Of a stretch of DNA of 64,000 nucleotides, positions 33,853 to 43,293 are shown piece by piece. The notes beneath the pieces were generated by a model that ran no database searches, was not told the origin of the DNA, and saw nothing but the letters and a program-made list of their open reading frames with translations. The stretch is from Candidatus Obscuribacter sp. (lineage in GTDB: Bacteria > Cyanobacteriota > Vampirovibrionia > Obscuribacterales > Obscuribacteraceae), in assembly GCA_016712465.1 (NCBI GenBank), contig JADJQZ010000001.1, positions 4,340,001 to 4,404,000 on the forward strand, in the 5' to 3' direction. The position numbers and the translations under genes were made by a program. Position 1 is the first letter of the stretch, and every line of letters starts with the position of its first letter.

Positions 33853-34965
33853 TCAAAGCTTTTTGCCCGATAAGCCCGCAACTACATAATTTATTGCAAG
33901 AGCCTGCCTTAAACTAATGCCGATTGCCGGAGCAGCGTCGGGCAAATCGTAGCCCTTCACAGACTGACTGCGGTCGAAGTGGGCGGTCATGTGCATCACA
34001 TAGCCTCGCCCATAGGGAAAGACCACGGCAAGAATGCCTTGCCCGTCGGGATCTTCCGACGCCAGGTCTTTGCTAACAGCCAGCACCTGCACCTTCTCTT
34101 TATTGAGAACACGAATCAAATGGCAGTGCACATCCATCTTCCAGGAACTATTGGTGACGGCGTGGCGAAAGAGTTCGGGGTGCTTGCCGACAATGGCAGC
34201 GTCATACATACGCTGCTTGTTCATGGCACCACTCCATGAAATGAGGCCGGGGAAAATCTTTTGATCCAACCTATCTAGCATCCAATCAGTGGTAAACAAA
34301 TAGCCGCCTTTAATAACGAACTCGCGAATCTTGAGACCGGCACTCCAAGATAACTCGCGTGGTCCACAGTCGATAATGAGCACCTGCGCGTTGCTCAAAT
34401 CATAACTATCGAGTTCCTTCTTACTCATAATTCGATAACGCAGTCCAAGGCTGTCGAGGGTACGCTCAGCCTGGTCATACTTATCAGAGACAACCACCAG
34501 TCGATCGGCATCCATTACAGATGTATGCAAGCTAAACTCAGGGTAAGTCTGCTCCAGCCAACCTCGATAGGTTTTGGGAGGGGCACTACCACTGGTGGCT
34601 GAGCCTGCCGAGAGACGCACCGGCGGTGTGTCAATGGGACCTTCAAACTCGGCATGTCCTTGCAGCGGAGCGACTGTGACTGCACCAGAGGGCGCTCCGG
34701 GATCTTGCCCGTCAGGTGGTGTTGCGGGACCTTGTCCATCAGCTGTTTCTGGAACTTGCGCATTCGGTGTTGCGGGAACTTGCGCATTAGGCGTTGCGGG
34801 AACTTGTCCATCAGATAGTGTTACAGGATCTTGCCCGCTAGCCGCCTCTCCGGCATTTACCGGAGCCACCGTGGCACCAAGCAGAGCCACCACACACAAG
34901 AATGCAGGACCAAGAAGAGCGGGCTTAATATAGCGGTGGATGTTCAACCAGGCCTCCCGGCTCAC
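33853..34965 (-). CDS. secreted GATase-like (ThuA-type) domain protein
   Basis: Protein of 370 aa from GTG. Hydrophobic signal segment ALLGPAFLCVVALLGATVA, then a repeat linker made of nine- to eleven-residue units (NAQVPATPNAQVPETADGQ) at about 45-95. Residues 130-365 form an alpha/beta domain (RLVVVSDKYDQAERTLDSLG, QVLIIDCGPRELSW, FVIKGGYLFTTDWM, GRGYVMHMTAHFDR), like class I glutamine amidotransferase-fold or ThuA-like proteins. The usual catalytic Cys-His pair is not evident, so it may be a non-enzymatic binding domain. Confidence 0.65.
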   Translation of the reverse strand: MSREAWLNIHRYIKPALLGPAFLCVVALLGATVAPVNAGEAASGQDPVTLSDGQVPATPNAQVPATPNAQVPETADGQGPATPPDGQDPGAPSGAVTVAPLQGHAEFEGPIDTPPVRLSAGSATSGSAPPKTYRGWLEQTYPEFSLHTSVMDADRLVVVSDKYDQAERTLDSLGLRYRIMSKKELDSYDLSNAQVLIIDCGPRELSWSAGLKIREFVIKGGYLFTTDWMLDRLDQKIFPGLISWSGAMNKQRMYDAAIVGKHPELFRHAVTNSSWKMDVHCHLIRVLNKEKVQVLAVSKDLASEDPDGQGILAVVFPYGRGYVMHMTAHFDRSQSVKGYDLPDAAPAIGISLRQALAINYVVAGLSGKKL

Positions 34966-35074
34966 TTGTGCTATTCAAACACCTATTATAAGATGCGAAC
35001 CAGGATTCAGCGGGAAGGAAATTCATGCGTTCAACAAACCGCCTCCACAAAACAAACTTCAGGGCTCCATAATA

Positions 35075-35473
35075 ATGGCAATCGATAATTCCGATTCGCA
35101 ACCAAACTGCCAGTCAGACTCTCAAAACTCGCAAGAGCAGCTACTTGAGGCAATCAAGCAGACTTTTCCAGCCGCAGAACCAGAAGCGATACTCGAAGTG
35201 CTCAACCGCTACGGGCAGGCTCCTCACGAAAGAGAGCAGCATCGGGTGCACCTGGCTATGCTGAAAGTAAGCCAGGGAGATCTAGACAAACTAAATGCTG
35301 CCCTGAAACTGGCAAAGGAAGACTACCGCGACATTCTCATGCAAGCAGAGTATCCGCCGCCCACATCCCGGACTGCAGCCAGGGAGTTGGAAACCCTGGC
35401 CGAACAGCTGGCCAAGATGGGGCAACACAACCTGGCAGAGCAAGTGCGTAAGAAAGCGCGAGACTTACAGTAA
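35075..35473 (+). CDS. hypothetical helical protein, 132 aa
   Basis: ATG 35075 is preferred because the upstream part of the open frame looks random. The protein has an N-terminal Asn/Ser/Gln-rich stretch, then helices QEQLLEAIKQTFPAAEPEAI, VHLAMLKVSQGDLDKLNAAL and ELETLAEQLAKMGQHNLAEQ. No family recognised; the last helix resembles the end of bacterial surface-located TPR-type or tubulin-associated helical proteins only loosely. Cytosolic. Monocistronic. Confidence 0.65.
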   Translation: MAIDNSDSQPNCQSDSQNSQEQLLEAIKQTFPAAEPEAILEVLNRYGQAPHEREQHRVHLAMLKVSQGDLDKLNAALKLAKEDYRDILMQAEYPPPTSRTAARELETLAEQLAKMGQHNLAEQVRKKARDLQ

Positions 35474-35576
35474 TTTTGCAGCCGAGGCTCCAGACCGTTC
35501 GGCTTGAAAACCCGACGCGATCGGAAGAGCGAAAAGCGCCTGCAAACTCTGAATCAATGAAAGTTGCGCAAGCACT

Positions 35577-36284
35577 TCAAGAAAAGTCCGAAATGCGTTT
35601 AGTCTGCCGACCCAGAGGAACTCCGCCGGCGAAGGCGGAACCGCTATCAAATGATGCCCCATCGACATAAGTTGTACGGCTTCTAGTCTGACGCAGATCT
35701 AGCTTACTCATAAACTTCTCGTTGTCTTCTTGAAAATTCTTATTCATAACTGCCAAGCTAGTGCAGCGAGATGGATTACTCTCTTTGCGAGTTCGCTCCT
35801 GATCATGAGCTTCCTCTGTTTCCACCAGCTCACATGCTCTCATAAAGATCCGCATGGCTGCACCGGCGCGAAAACTACGCCGCATGTACGAATCAGCGTA
35901 GAGACGATTGCTCTCTTTTCGAATCGAAGCCACCAGCCAACGAGCCACATCAATAGATACGGCGACATTCTCTGCTGTACCGACAAACCTGGCAGTTTTG
36001 CGAACGGTCTTGTAGTAGTTGGTGTTATACAGCATGCATACGCTACTAAGCACTGAGTGCACCCATTTCTCAACGCGTATCTCGCTCTCAAACTCAATCA
36101 CTTCGCTGGCAAGCAGACAGCCCTGAACATCAGCCATTTCAAGATTATGCTTATTCAGAAGCTCAAGGGCAAACTGCATAGCCACCTCGCGCTCGTGCTC
36201 ATTGGCATTGCCCTCAGAGAGAGCCAATAGCTTCCGAATCTTCTGAGCTACGGCTTCATTCTTATCATCAACGGCAGCAGGCAC
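35577..36284 (-). CDS. DUF2786 domain protein
   Basis: Protein of 235 aa from GTG. Residues 10-50 (AQKIRKLLALSEGNANEHER and ALELLNKHNLEMADVQG) are a DUF2786 domain, followed by a helical region (VHSVLSSVCMLYNTNYYKTV, GTAENVAVSIDVARWLVASI) typical of the same proteins. They are frequent in phages and mobile regions, with unknown function, perhaps linked to DNA. The C-terminal 60 residues are polar. No phage genes are visible around it. Confidence 0.8.
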   Translation of the reverse strand: MPAAVDDKNEAVAQKIRKLLALSEGNANEHEREVAMQFALELLNKHNLEMADVQGCLLASEVIEFESEIRVEKWVHSVLSSVCMLYNTNYYKTVRKTARFVGTAENVAVSIDVARWLVASIRKESNRLYADSYMRRSFRAGAAMRIFMRACELVETEEAHDQERTRKESNPSRCTSLAVMNKNFQEDNEKFMSKLDLRQTRSRTTYVDGASFDSGSAFAGGVPLGRQTKRISDFS

Positions 36285-36409
36285 TCACAACTCTCTTTTC
36301 AGATTCTCATCCACTTGACTTGACTCTACACTACGAATAAAAAACACTTTCAAATAATGCGTATCAATTGATTCCGCAGATTCACTAAAATGCTGTGAGC
36401 TTCCTCCCG

Positions 36410-37357
36410 TCAGCGGATTCCTTGCACTTCAGTCAATCGTCCGCTTTCCACACACTCAACTAGAAGCTCTTCAAAGGTCTGGTCGACCAACCCCTTCGCC
36501 TCACGCTGGGGCACGCTCGCCGCTTTCGCCAGGGTATCCAGAAGGCGAGTATCACCGGCTTCTGCTCTGACCTGAGCCAATTCCTGAAAGCGCGCCGAAA
36601 GCTCTTTCTCTAGAGAACGCCCAACCTTGCCGTGGCGCTTTATGCCTATTTCGATTCTCAGAAGCATCCGGAGAGCCATAATGGTGAGCAAATGACAGCG
36701 TCCCAAAAGCTTCTCCCGCCCAGACAAACACTTCTGAGCAAAGGGGCGGGCTTCAGAATAATGTTCAAGATCAAACAAGGCACAGGCTGCATTTTCAAAA
36801 AAGCAGAGGTCCATGGCGCTCTCAGGTTCGCCACCAGCCTCGCAAGCCTCCGCCGCTTGCTTGAAATAATCCATCGCTCTTCGAGAATTGCCAAGGAACT
36901 CCCAACACTCCGCAAGAGCGCTCAGTGCCTGAGCGATGGCAGAAGAGTTGCCCGGCTGCTCCCGGCGCAATCGCTCAAGCACCAGCTCATAACAAGTGAG
37001 CGACTTCAAAATATTGGATCCTTCATACCCTAACTTTGTGGCAAGTTCCCAGAGGCTGTCGAGCAAAGCGCCGGTATCACTTTCGGTGGCACTGGCAAGC
37101 ACCTCAGCCAGGTACATCTCAAAACTCTCAAATGAGGCGCGCTCAAAACCCGGCAGATATTCATCGAGCCCGCTTCCCTGACGCGGTGAAAGAAACAGCG
37201 CCATGGGCGCAAGCAAGTTGCCCGCCGCCACAAATTCACTAGCTGAACAATCCGGAGCAATGACGACCGAAGTAATGTCGTCCAGGCAGGCACTTTCCGA
37301 TCCGACCGAGTCGGCGACGCGTTGGGAGGCGGTTAACGCAGTGCTAGCTTCTGTCAT
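36410..37357 (-). CDS. TPR-type helical protein
   Basis: Protein of 315 aa. ATG 37357 has GGAG five bases upstream; the open frame extends to 37567 but that part looks non-coding. Residues 115-245 contain TPR-like helix pairs (SLTCYELVLERLRREQPGNS, SALAECWEFLGNSRRAMDYF, AACALFDLEHYSEARPFAQK). No signal peptide, so it is probably cytosolic, unlike the other TPR proteins here. Partner unknown. Confidence 0.75.
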   Translation of the reverse strand: MTEASTALTASQRVADSVGSESACLDDITSVVIAPDCSASEFVAAGNLLAPMALFLSPRQGSGLDEYLPGFERASFESFEMYLAEVLASATESDTGALLDSLWELATKLGYEGSNILKSLTCYELVLERLRREQPGNSSAIAQALSALAECWEFLGNSRRAMDYFKQAAEACEAGGEPESAMDLCFFENAACALFDLEHYSEARPFAQKCLSGREKLLGRCHLLTIMALRMLLRIEIGIKRHGKVGRSLEKELSARFQELAQVRAEAGDTRLLDTLAKAASVPQREAKGLVDQTFEELLVECVESGRLTEVQGIR

Positions 37358-37671
37358 GGCTACTCCGTGATAAAGACAGGAAAGAAACCCAGTTCCTCGG
37401 CAATGACCAAACGGTCTATGCGAGCCGACTAGCCGCCGCTGCTTGCGGCGTAGTGTATGATTATCCGTTACAAAGATGGCATAGTAATCGATCAGGCAGC
37501 CCGGCAAAAGCGATCCGGCACATAGGCGACACATATACAGGCGGGTAAATTCCCACCACCCCGGCATCTTGCCAAGTTAAAAGTGTCCTTATTTGACAGC
37601 CTTTCGATTGCGGCACACAGTCTCTACTCAACCGAATCACGACTCAACAGAATCTCTGCTCAACAGAATTT
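37358..37671. other. intergenic region upstream of the TPR gene
   Basis: Holds the likely promoter region of the TPR gene, a GC-rich hairpin near 37432-37447 (gccgc, tgctt, gcggc) and, at its far end, the 16-bp tandem repeat described separately. No gene seen. Confidence 0.5.
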
Positions 37672-37690
37672 CTACTTGACTGAATCCAAA
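37627..37690. repeat. 16-bp tandem repeat spanning a stop codon, four copies
   Basis: Units of the ctcaacagaatttcta type. The fourth copy (cttgactgaatccaaa) is the coding end of the next gene, and the third holds its stop codon (cta at 37672-37674 on the plus strand). 16 is not a multiple of three. Confidence 0.88.
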
Positions 37691-38220
37691 ACAGCGCAAG
37701 AAACAAGCTCTTCCGCTGGAGACCGGGTAAACTCAAATTGCAGGTAGCCGGTCGCGGTCTTATAAGAATAGAGAACCGTAGGCTCTTTCACACGAGATGG
37801 ATAGTCTTGCCCGCTGTAGAACAAGCGACTATGACGACCATACCTCTTCAACATGGCAGGTCTGGCGAGACCCTTGCCCCGGTTCAACAGCAGCACCACG
37901 CCGCCAATCGTCTTGCTTGTGTCGAAAGGAGCCTTCACAGAAGCCACCAGTGTGTTATTAGAGGTGTCGGATGAATACTCGCCCACCTCTTTCTCTATCA
38001 ACCTGTGACCGGTCAAACTCTCAATTTTCTCTCTGGCAAACGGTCTTGAGCGCTGCAGCTCGTCGAGTAGGCGGACGAGCGAAGCCTCGTTCTTAGCAGA
38101 AGCCGGAGCCGGTGCCGCTTGAGCGCGGGGAAAAGATGCCAGAAGCGCAACCGGAACGGCAAACACTCCTATCGCCATGCAAAAGGAGAGGAAAAGGTGC
38201 ACTTTTATCTCTACTCTCAT
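37672..38220 (-). CDS. secreted hypothetical protein
   Basis: Protein of 182 aa. I start at ATG 38220, which gives a signal peptide (VHLFLSFCMAIGVFAVPVAL) ending near AQAAPAP. The mature part (LVRLLDELQRSRPFAREKIE, IGGVVLLLNRGKGLARPAML, TGYLQFEFTRSPAEELVSC) looks like a mixed helix/strand periplasmic domain. No family recognised. Its stop lies inside a 16-bp tandem repeat. Confidence 0.7.
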   Translation of the reverse strand: MRVEIKVHLFLSFCMAIGVFAVPVALLASFPRAQAAPAPASAKNEASLVRLLDELQRSRPFAREKIESLTGHRLIEKEVGEYSSDTSNNTLVASVKAPFDTSKTIGGVVLLLNRGKGLARPAMLKRYGRHSRLFYSGQDYPSRVKEPTVLYSYKTATGYLQFEFTRSPAEELVSCAVLDSVK

Positions 38221-38643
38221 ACCTAGACTGCCGATTCCAAGAAATTCTGCCAACGCAATGCTCAAGATTATAGTCCGAGAACAGAAAGCTGGGGATTTTG
38301 GCTCATAAATACGACGTAGGGGTGGAACTCCGGACTTATGCACTTAGTAATTTGTTGCAAACACAGGCGCCAGGGCAACTCTACATTAAACGCCAACACA
38401 GGCAGCCCACGGGGCATCTCAGACTTGGTACAAGTCAAAAGCGAGCATCCACTTGCGTAGCCACCCCCCTTCAGACCAAGTTTAAGGTGCAACGGTACTA
38501 AGATTAAATCAAGACTACTGTAGGATCTTCGGCAGAATTCAAGCGTCTCATATCAATAACTCTGCATCCGACAATCTGACAAAACTAAAGTAAAGGTGCA
38601 GCAAAGCAAATTAGAACAGAAACTCGCATCCCAGGTAAAACCC

Positions 38644-39642
38644 ATGACCGCCATCACGAAAGATTCGCAAATACCAGTCTCCATCGATGCCAGCAAAGGC
38701 AACCTGGCACGAATGATCAAAGAGATTGGCGAAATGAAAGAGAAGCGCAACGCCGTCATTCTGGCGCACAACTATCAAATTCCCGAGATTCAAGACCTGG
38801 CAGACTTTGTGGGAGACTCTCTGGGGCTATCTCAGCAAGCTGCCAAAACTTCAGCCAAGACAATAGTTTTCTGCGGCGTCCACTTCATGGCAGAAACTGC
38901 CGCCATTCTCTGCCCCGACAAACGGGTGCTCATCCCCAATCTCGATGCCGGCTGCTCCCTGGCTTCATCTATCAATATTGACGAGCTGCGCGCCTGGAAA
39001 GCAGAACACCCCGACGCTGTAGTGGTCTCTTATGTCAACACCACCGCCGAACTGAAAGCTGAAACCGATTACTGCTGCACCTCCGGCAATGCGCTGAAAG
39101 TGGTGGAATCCATACCGGCCGATAAAGAAATCCTCTTCCTACCGGACCAGTTTCTGGGCTCCTGGGTGCAGAAAGTGACCGGGCGCAAAAACATGCACAT
39201 CTGGATGGGCGAATGCCACGTACACGCCGGTGTGCACCCGAGTGCCGTAGAAGCCAAGCTGAAAGAGCACCCCGACGCCGAGCTGCTCATTCACCCAGAG
39301 TGCGGCTGCCTGACGCCCTATCTCGACAAAGTAGCGCGGGGCGGCAACGACAGCAGATTGCAGGTGGCATCTACTGAAGGCATGATCACGCAGGCCAGCA
39401 AATCGTCCTGCAGCAAGTTTGTGGTCGCAACCGAAATAGGCATTCTGCACCGCCTGCAAAAGCAAAACCCTGACAAACAATTCTTGCCCATCTCCGATGA
39501 GATGAGCTGCAAGTTCATGAAAATGATAACCGTCGAAAACCTGCACCATGCTCTGGCTGAAGACGTCTTTCACGTAACCGTACCGGAAGATGTAAGAGTG
39601 AAAGCGCTCAAGTCGATCGAACGCATGATTTCGATTTTCTGA
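38644..39642 (+). CDS. nadA: quinolinate synthase NadA
   Basis: Condenses iminoaspartate with dihydroxyacetone phosphate to quinolinate, the second step of NAD synthesis from aspartate, in the cytosol. The protein (332 aa from ATG 38644; GTG 38596 is an alternative) matches NadA throughout: VILAHNYQIPEIQDLADFVG, FCGVHFMAETAAIL, VSYVNTTAELKAETDYCCTS, LFLPDQFLG, STEGMI, ATEIGILHRLQKQNPDKQF, MSCKFMKMIT. By position Cys104 (DAGCSLASS), Cys191 (GECHVHAG) and Cys289 are the expected [4Fe-4S] ligands. It is the first gene of the nadA-nadB-PRTase-like operon; nadB starts 90 bp downstream. Confidence 0.97.
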   Translation: MTAITKDSQIPVSIDASKGNLARMIKEIGEMKEKRNAVILAHNYQIPEIQDLADFVGDSLGLSQQAAKTSAKTIVFCGVHFMAETAAILCPDKRVLIPNLDAGCSLASSINIDELRAWKAEHPDAVVVSYVNTTAELKAETDYCCTSGNALKVVESIPADKEILFLPDQFLGSWVQKVTGRKNMHIWMGECHVHAGVHPSAVEAKLKEHPDAELLIHPECGCLTPYLDKVARGGNDSRLQVASTEGMITQASKSSCSKFVVATEIGILHRLQKQNPDKQFLPISDEMSCKFMKMITVENLHHALAEDVFHVTVPEDVRVKALKSIERMISIF

Positions 39643-39732
39643 GCCCTTCAAAGAGCACAGTCAAGTTAGACGAAAATTAGTTGCTTGCTCAATACAAAAG
39701 AGCAAGATAGACGAAGAAAAGGGAGGTCAAAG

Positions 39733-41520
39733 ATGCACCCGAGAACGATAGAAACAGACGTTCTTGTGCTGGGTTCCGGCTTAGCCGGGCTGCTTGCCGC
39801 TCTGGAACTGAGCAGAAGCGGTCTCAGGGTAGTACTGGCCTGCAAGGGTGCACTTTCCGAATCTAACAGCAGCTATGCCCAGGGCGGCGTGGCGGCAGTG
39901 CTGGCAGGCTCGCTGGATCATCCCGATGCCCATCTGGAAGACACGGTAATTTCGGGAGCCGGACTCTGCGACAAAGGAGTAGCCAGAGAAGTCATCGAAG
40001 CTGGTGCCGCTCTCATAACCAAGCTTGTAGAGCTTGGGGTAGAGTTCGACAGAAAGGCTTGCGGTAGTTTAGCCGCCACCAGAGAAGGTGGCCACTCCAG
40101 GGCCCGGGTGGTACATCGCAAAGACACCACCGGCAGAGCCATTACCTCAGCCCTCATTGCCAAGCTGAAAGAGAAAGCCGCCCGCGGCAAAACGTTGACC
40201 ATTTTAGAACACGCCTTTGCCGGCGAACTGCTCGTCAAAGACGGCACTGTTTATGGTGCCACCCTGCTAGATTACACAGACTGTGCCAAAGCAGAAAAGG
40301 CAGGCGCAAATAAATCAGGTACAGCCCAAGCAGGCACAGACCATGCTGGACCAGACCAGGCAGCTACAGACAAAGCAGATCTCGATCAAATAACCGGAGC
40401 AGCCACCACTGATACCACCAAAGTAATAGCCGCCTATACGGTGCTTGCCACCGGCGGCATCGGTCAAATATTCGAGCGCACCACCAATCCCCTGGTCGCC
40501 ACCGGCGATGGTATCGCCCTCGCCTACAGAGCCGGAGCCCTGCTGCGCGACATGGAATTCGTGCAATTCCACCCCACGGCGCTCTGCCTGCCCGGCGCAC
40601 CGGCCTTCCTCATTTCAGAAGCCGTGCGCGGCGAAGGAGCCGTACTTCTAGATAGCAAAGGGCATCGCTTCATGCCGCGCTTCCATAAAGATGCGGAGCT
40701 TGCCACCCGCGACATCGTCGCCCGGGCCATCCACAGCATTATGATCGAACAAGATTTAAGCGCCGTCGCCCTCGATATGCGACCGATCGGCAAGCACCTG
40801 GAAGAGCGCTTTCCAGCCATTGTGGCGTTCTGCAAAAGCCATGGTATCGACCCGGCTAGAGAACCGGTACCAATTTGTCCCGCCGCCCACTACTTCATGG
40901 GCGGCATAGTCGCCGAAGTGTCGGGCCGCACCACTGTAGAAAGACTCTACGCCATCGGTGAATGCGCTTCCACCGGTCTTCATGGTGCCAACAGGTTAGC
41001 CAGCAACTCCCTCCTCGAAGCCGGCGTATCGGGTACAGCAGTGGCGGCAGACATAACCAGGAACTTCAAACCACTGAGCTCGGCAGAAGTTGATACCCAA
41101 GACTACGATGCCGACTGCGAGCCGAAAAATCTAGCGGTGCCCGCCGACATCACCGCCGTTAAAACAAATATGTACCGTTTTGCCGGTCTGGTGCGCACGG
41201 GCACTGGGCTCAAGAAACTGCTGGCCCGCCTGCACAAAGAGCAAGCCGGAGCACTCATGCACCATGAACAGCCAAAGGGTCATCCCCAGACCGCAAAAGA
41301 ATACGAAGCAGCCAATATGCTTCTAGTGGCAGACCTCATCGCCACAGCCGCCCTCAACAGATGCGAATCTCGCGGCGGTCACTTCCGCGGCGATCATCCC
41401 GACAGCCGCGAGAGCTTCAGGCGCCACCAGGTGGTGTCTAGAGCCGGCTGGAACTGGCAAGACGTAAAGGGCATCCAGCACGGCAACACCACCGGTACCG
41501 GAGAAGTTCTGCTCAAGTAA
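39733..41520 (+). CDS. nadB: L-aspartate oxidase NadB with an unusual internal insertion
   Basis: Oxidises L-aspartate to iminoaspartate with FAD, feeding NadA. ATG 39733 follows GGGAGG (595 aa). FAD-binding GSGLAGLLAALE (14-25), SSYAQGGVAAV, HSRARVVH, RDMEFVQFHPTALC, CPAAHYFMGGI and STGLHGANRLASNSLLEA are all present, so the enzyme should be active. Residues about 183-223 are an insertion rich in Ala, Gly, Thr, Lys and Asp (AGTDHAGPDQAATDKADLDQ) that interrupts the FAD domain before VLATGGIGQIF. It is encoded by short degenerate repeats and is not expected in NadB. The C-terminal helical domain (KTNMYRFAGLVRTGTGLKKL) is complete. Confidence 0.96.
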   Translation: MHPRTIETDVLVLGSGLAGLLAALELSRSGLRVVLACKGALSESNSSYAQGGVAAVLAGSLDHPDAHLEDTVISGAGLCDKGVAREVIEAGAALITKLVELGVEFDRKACGSLAATREGGHSRARVVHRKDTTGRAITSALIAKLKEKAARGKTLTILEHAFAGELLVKDGTVYGATLLDYTDCAKAEKAGANKSGTAQAGTDHAGPDQAATDKADLDQITGAATTDTTKVIAAYTVLATGGIGQIFERTTNPLVATGDGIALAYRAGALLRDMEFVQFHPTALCLPGAPAFLISEAVRGEGAVLLDSKGHRFMPRFHKDAELATRDIVARAIHSIMIEQDLSAVALDMRPIGKHLEERFPAIVAFCKSHGIDPAREPVPICPAAHYFMGGIVAEVSGRTTVERLYAIGECASTGLHGANRLASNSLLEAGVSGTAVAADITRNFKPLSSAEVDTQDYDADCEPKNLAVPADITAVKTNMYRFAGLVRTGTGLKKLLARLHKEQAGALMHHEQPKGHPQTAKEYEAANMLLVADLIATAALNRCESRGGHFRGDHPDSRESFRRHQVVSRAGWNWQDVKGIQHGNTTGTGEVLLK

Positions 41521-41529
41521 GGGACCATC

Positions 41530-42354
41530 ATGGAAGACTACCAGCTCACCAAAGTCACCATCGAAGGGCTCGCCCGCCCATACATTCTAGAAGCCGATAG
41601 CATAGATAAACTGCTCATAAACCCCGGTCGAAAGCTTCTCGGTTACAAGCGCCAGAAAGCAGCTTTTGCAGCAACGGTAAGTTGGTTGAGCGCCATGAAG
41701 GCTGAAGGCTACTTTCCCCAGGCAGCCACCGATCTTTGCACGGTAACCGTCATGGCGGAAGCGGCCGGACATAATTTATCCGGTGCACTATCCACGGTAC
41801 TAAATGATGACATCTACCGGGGCGATAATTTCATGGGAGTCAGCCGCTTCGCCCTGGCAGACAAAGCACCGGAGGGCTACACTAATTATGACGCCAGGGT
41901 CACCTATATGCGACTACATTCGGTGGCACCAGTATGGTGCCTGCTTGACACCGTCGCAACAGGAGCCACCCTGGTAAGAGGGCTGGAAGCAGCATTTCAG
42001 AATGCACAAAAGCCCAGGCGCATACTGATGGGCACTCCCGCCGGTGCAGCAGTAGGCATGCGAAAACTGGAAGATCTGTGCCGCAAGGAAGGGATAGATT
42101 TCATTCCCACATTCTTTGGTGCCGCCTTCGGACTTTTTGAAGACGGCTCCGGACTTCCCTGGTGCCACCCCGATACAATTCTGGCCGGCACAGAAAAAAG
42201 CCGAGTCAACTTAGAAAATGCCAGGAAAATATTCAATAACAACCAGGCATTCTGCGCTGTGGGCGATTGCTCCGCCAACTTCTTCGACGTGCAAGTTGCC
42301 ATGGAGCATTTGAAAGATGAGGAAGAAAGACTCTGCTGGAAATTACCGATTTAG
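41530..42354 (+). CDS. type-I phosphoribosyltransferase-like protein in the nad operon
   Basis: Protein of 274 aa starting 9 bp after nadB. Residues 137-148 (CLLDTVATGATL) fit the PRPP-binding loop of type-I phosphoribosyltransferases: hydrophobic strand, acidic residue, then TGxT. RRILMGTPAGAAVGMRKLED after it resembles the next strand and turn. In most operons nadA-nadB is followed by nadC, a quinolinate phosphoribosyltransferase of a different (type II) fold; this protein shows none of the NadC motifs. It could be a non-orthologous enzyme for the same step or an unrelated PRPP enzyme. The usual second acidic residue of the loop is Thr141 here, which may change activity. Confidence 0.6.
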   Translation: MEDYQLTKVTIEGLARPYILEADSIDKLLINPGRKLLGYKRQKAAFAATVSWLSAMKAEGYFPQAATDLCTVTVMAEAAGHNLSGALSTVLNDDIYRGDNFMGVSRFALADKAPEGYTNYDARVTYMRLHSVAPVWCLLDTVATGATLVRGLEAAFQNAQKPRRILMGTPAGAAVGMRKLEDLCRKEGIDFIPTFFGAAFGLFEDGSGLPWCHPDTILAGTEKSRVNLENARKIFNNNQAFCAVGDCSANFFDVQVAMEHLKDEEERLCWKLPI

Positions 42355-42424
42355 TCAAGAATCGCACTAAAATATCCAAAAATGCTGAGGGCAGAAAAAG
42401 CAGGTTTAGGACGATAACGCTAAT

Positions 42425-43273
42425 ATGACATGCAGATTGAAAATTCGAGCGAGGCAGCAGACACAACGATTCTGCGGCTGCATAGGCAGCTCAGCTCCTG
42501 CATTGTTAACACTGCTCGCCTTGTGCACTACTTCCGTGGAAGCACAGGACAGAAAGCCCACAAGCCAAGACTTAAGGGGCACTACACAAGAAAGAAAGAC
42601 CCTCATACAAGATAAAGCAATAACCGATGAACTGGCTGACCTGAATGGCATTAGAGGCAGGGTCAATCCTCTGTGGTTCAATTGGCGAAGCCTCTATTTG
42701 CAGGGTAAGGATGCAGAGGCGCAGAAATATCTGCGCAACATTCTAAAAGATAGCAGCAAAGACTCAATGCTGGCCTCAACCCTGGTCAGCATGAGCCAGC
42801 GAAACCTCTATGACACAACAGAGGCAATTAAGACAGAAAGGCTTCCGCCCACAAGGTTTTTCAAAGACCTTCTAAACTCGGTAAAGAGCGAGCTAGGAGG
42901 CGATAGCCCCCGCCTCTGCGAATTCCTCAGATTCATAAGGGCGCGAGCCAGTAACAGAGAAGACAAGAAAGAACAGTACTCGCTTTTCGACGCCGAAATG
43001 CGAATCAGGCAGCAGAATAAGAGGACAGACAGGCTTGCCTACCTGCGATTGGCGGCGGAGTACGGAACTGCCGCCCAGCATTTTCGCGACAAAGTGAAAG
43101 CCAAATCACTCTACCAGACGGCATTACTAGAAACAAAACGCGCCTTAAACGGCGCCGGCGCCACTGCCGGCAAAGGCGCCGCCAACGCCACCTCTGGCAA
43201 AGGCAACGAAGAGAAATCGCTCAAGAAACTGCAGCAATACCTGGAGTTGAAGCTGTCGGAAGTGTCAAGGTAA
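42425..43273 (+). CDS. secreted helical hypothetical protein
   Basis: Protein of 282 aa with a signal peptide (SSAPALLTLLALCTTSVEAQ). The mature part is helical (LFDAEMRIRQQNKRTDRLAY, LAAEYGTAAQHFRDKVKAKS) and may form degenerate TPR units. A Gly/Ala/Lys linker (AGATAGKGAANATSGKG) precedes the last helix. No family recognised. It is 70 bp after the PRTase-like gene and could be co-transcribed. Confidence 0.7.
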   Translation: MTCRLKIRARQQTQRFCGCIGSSAPALLTLLALCTTSVEAQDRKPTSQDLRGTTQERKTLIQDKAITDELADLNGIRGRVNPLWFNWRSLYLQGKDAEAQKYLRNILKDSSKDSMLASTLVSMSQRNLYDTTEAIKTERLPPTRFFKDLLNSVKSELGGDSPRLCEFLRFIRARASNREDKKEQYSLFDAEMRIRQQNKRTDRLAYLRLAAEYGTAAQHFRDKVKAKSLYQTALLETKRALNGAGATAGKGAANATSGKGNEEKSLKKLQQYLELKLSEVSR

Positions 43274-43293
43274 CGGCAGCCACCGTCACCAGG

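Noticed and set aside
38344..38595. NAD-responsive riboswitch before nadA
   Set aside because: No recognisable hairpin arrangement of a known NAD riboswitch is visible in the leader.
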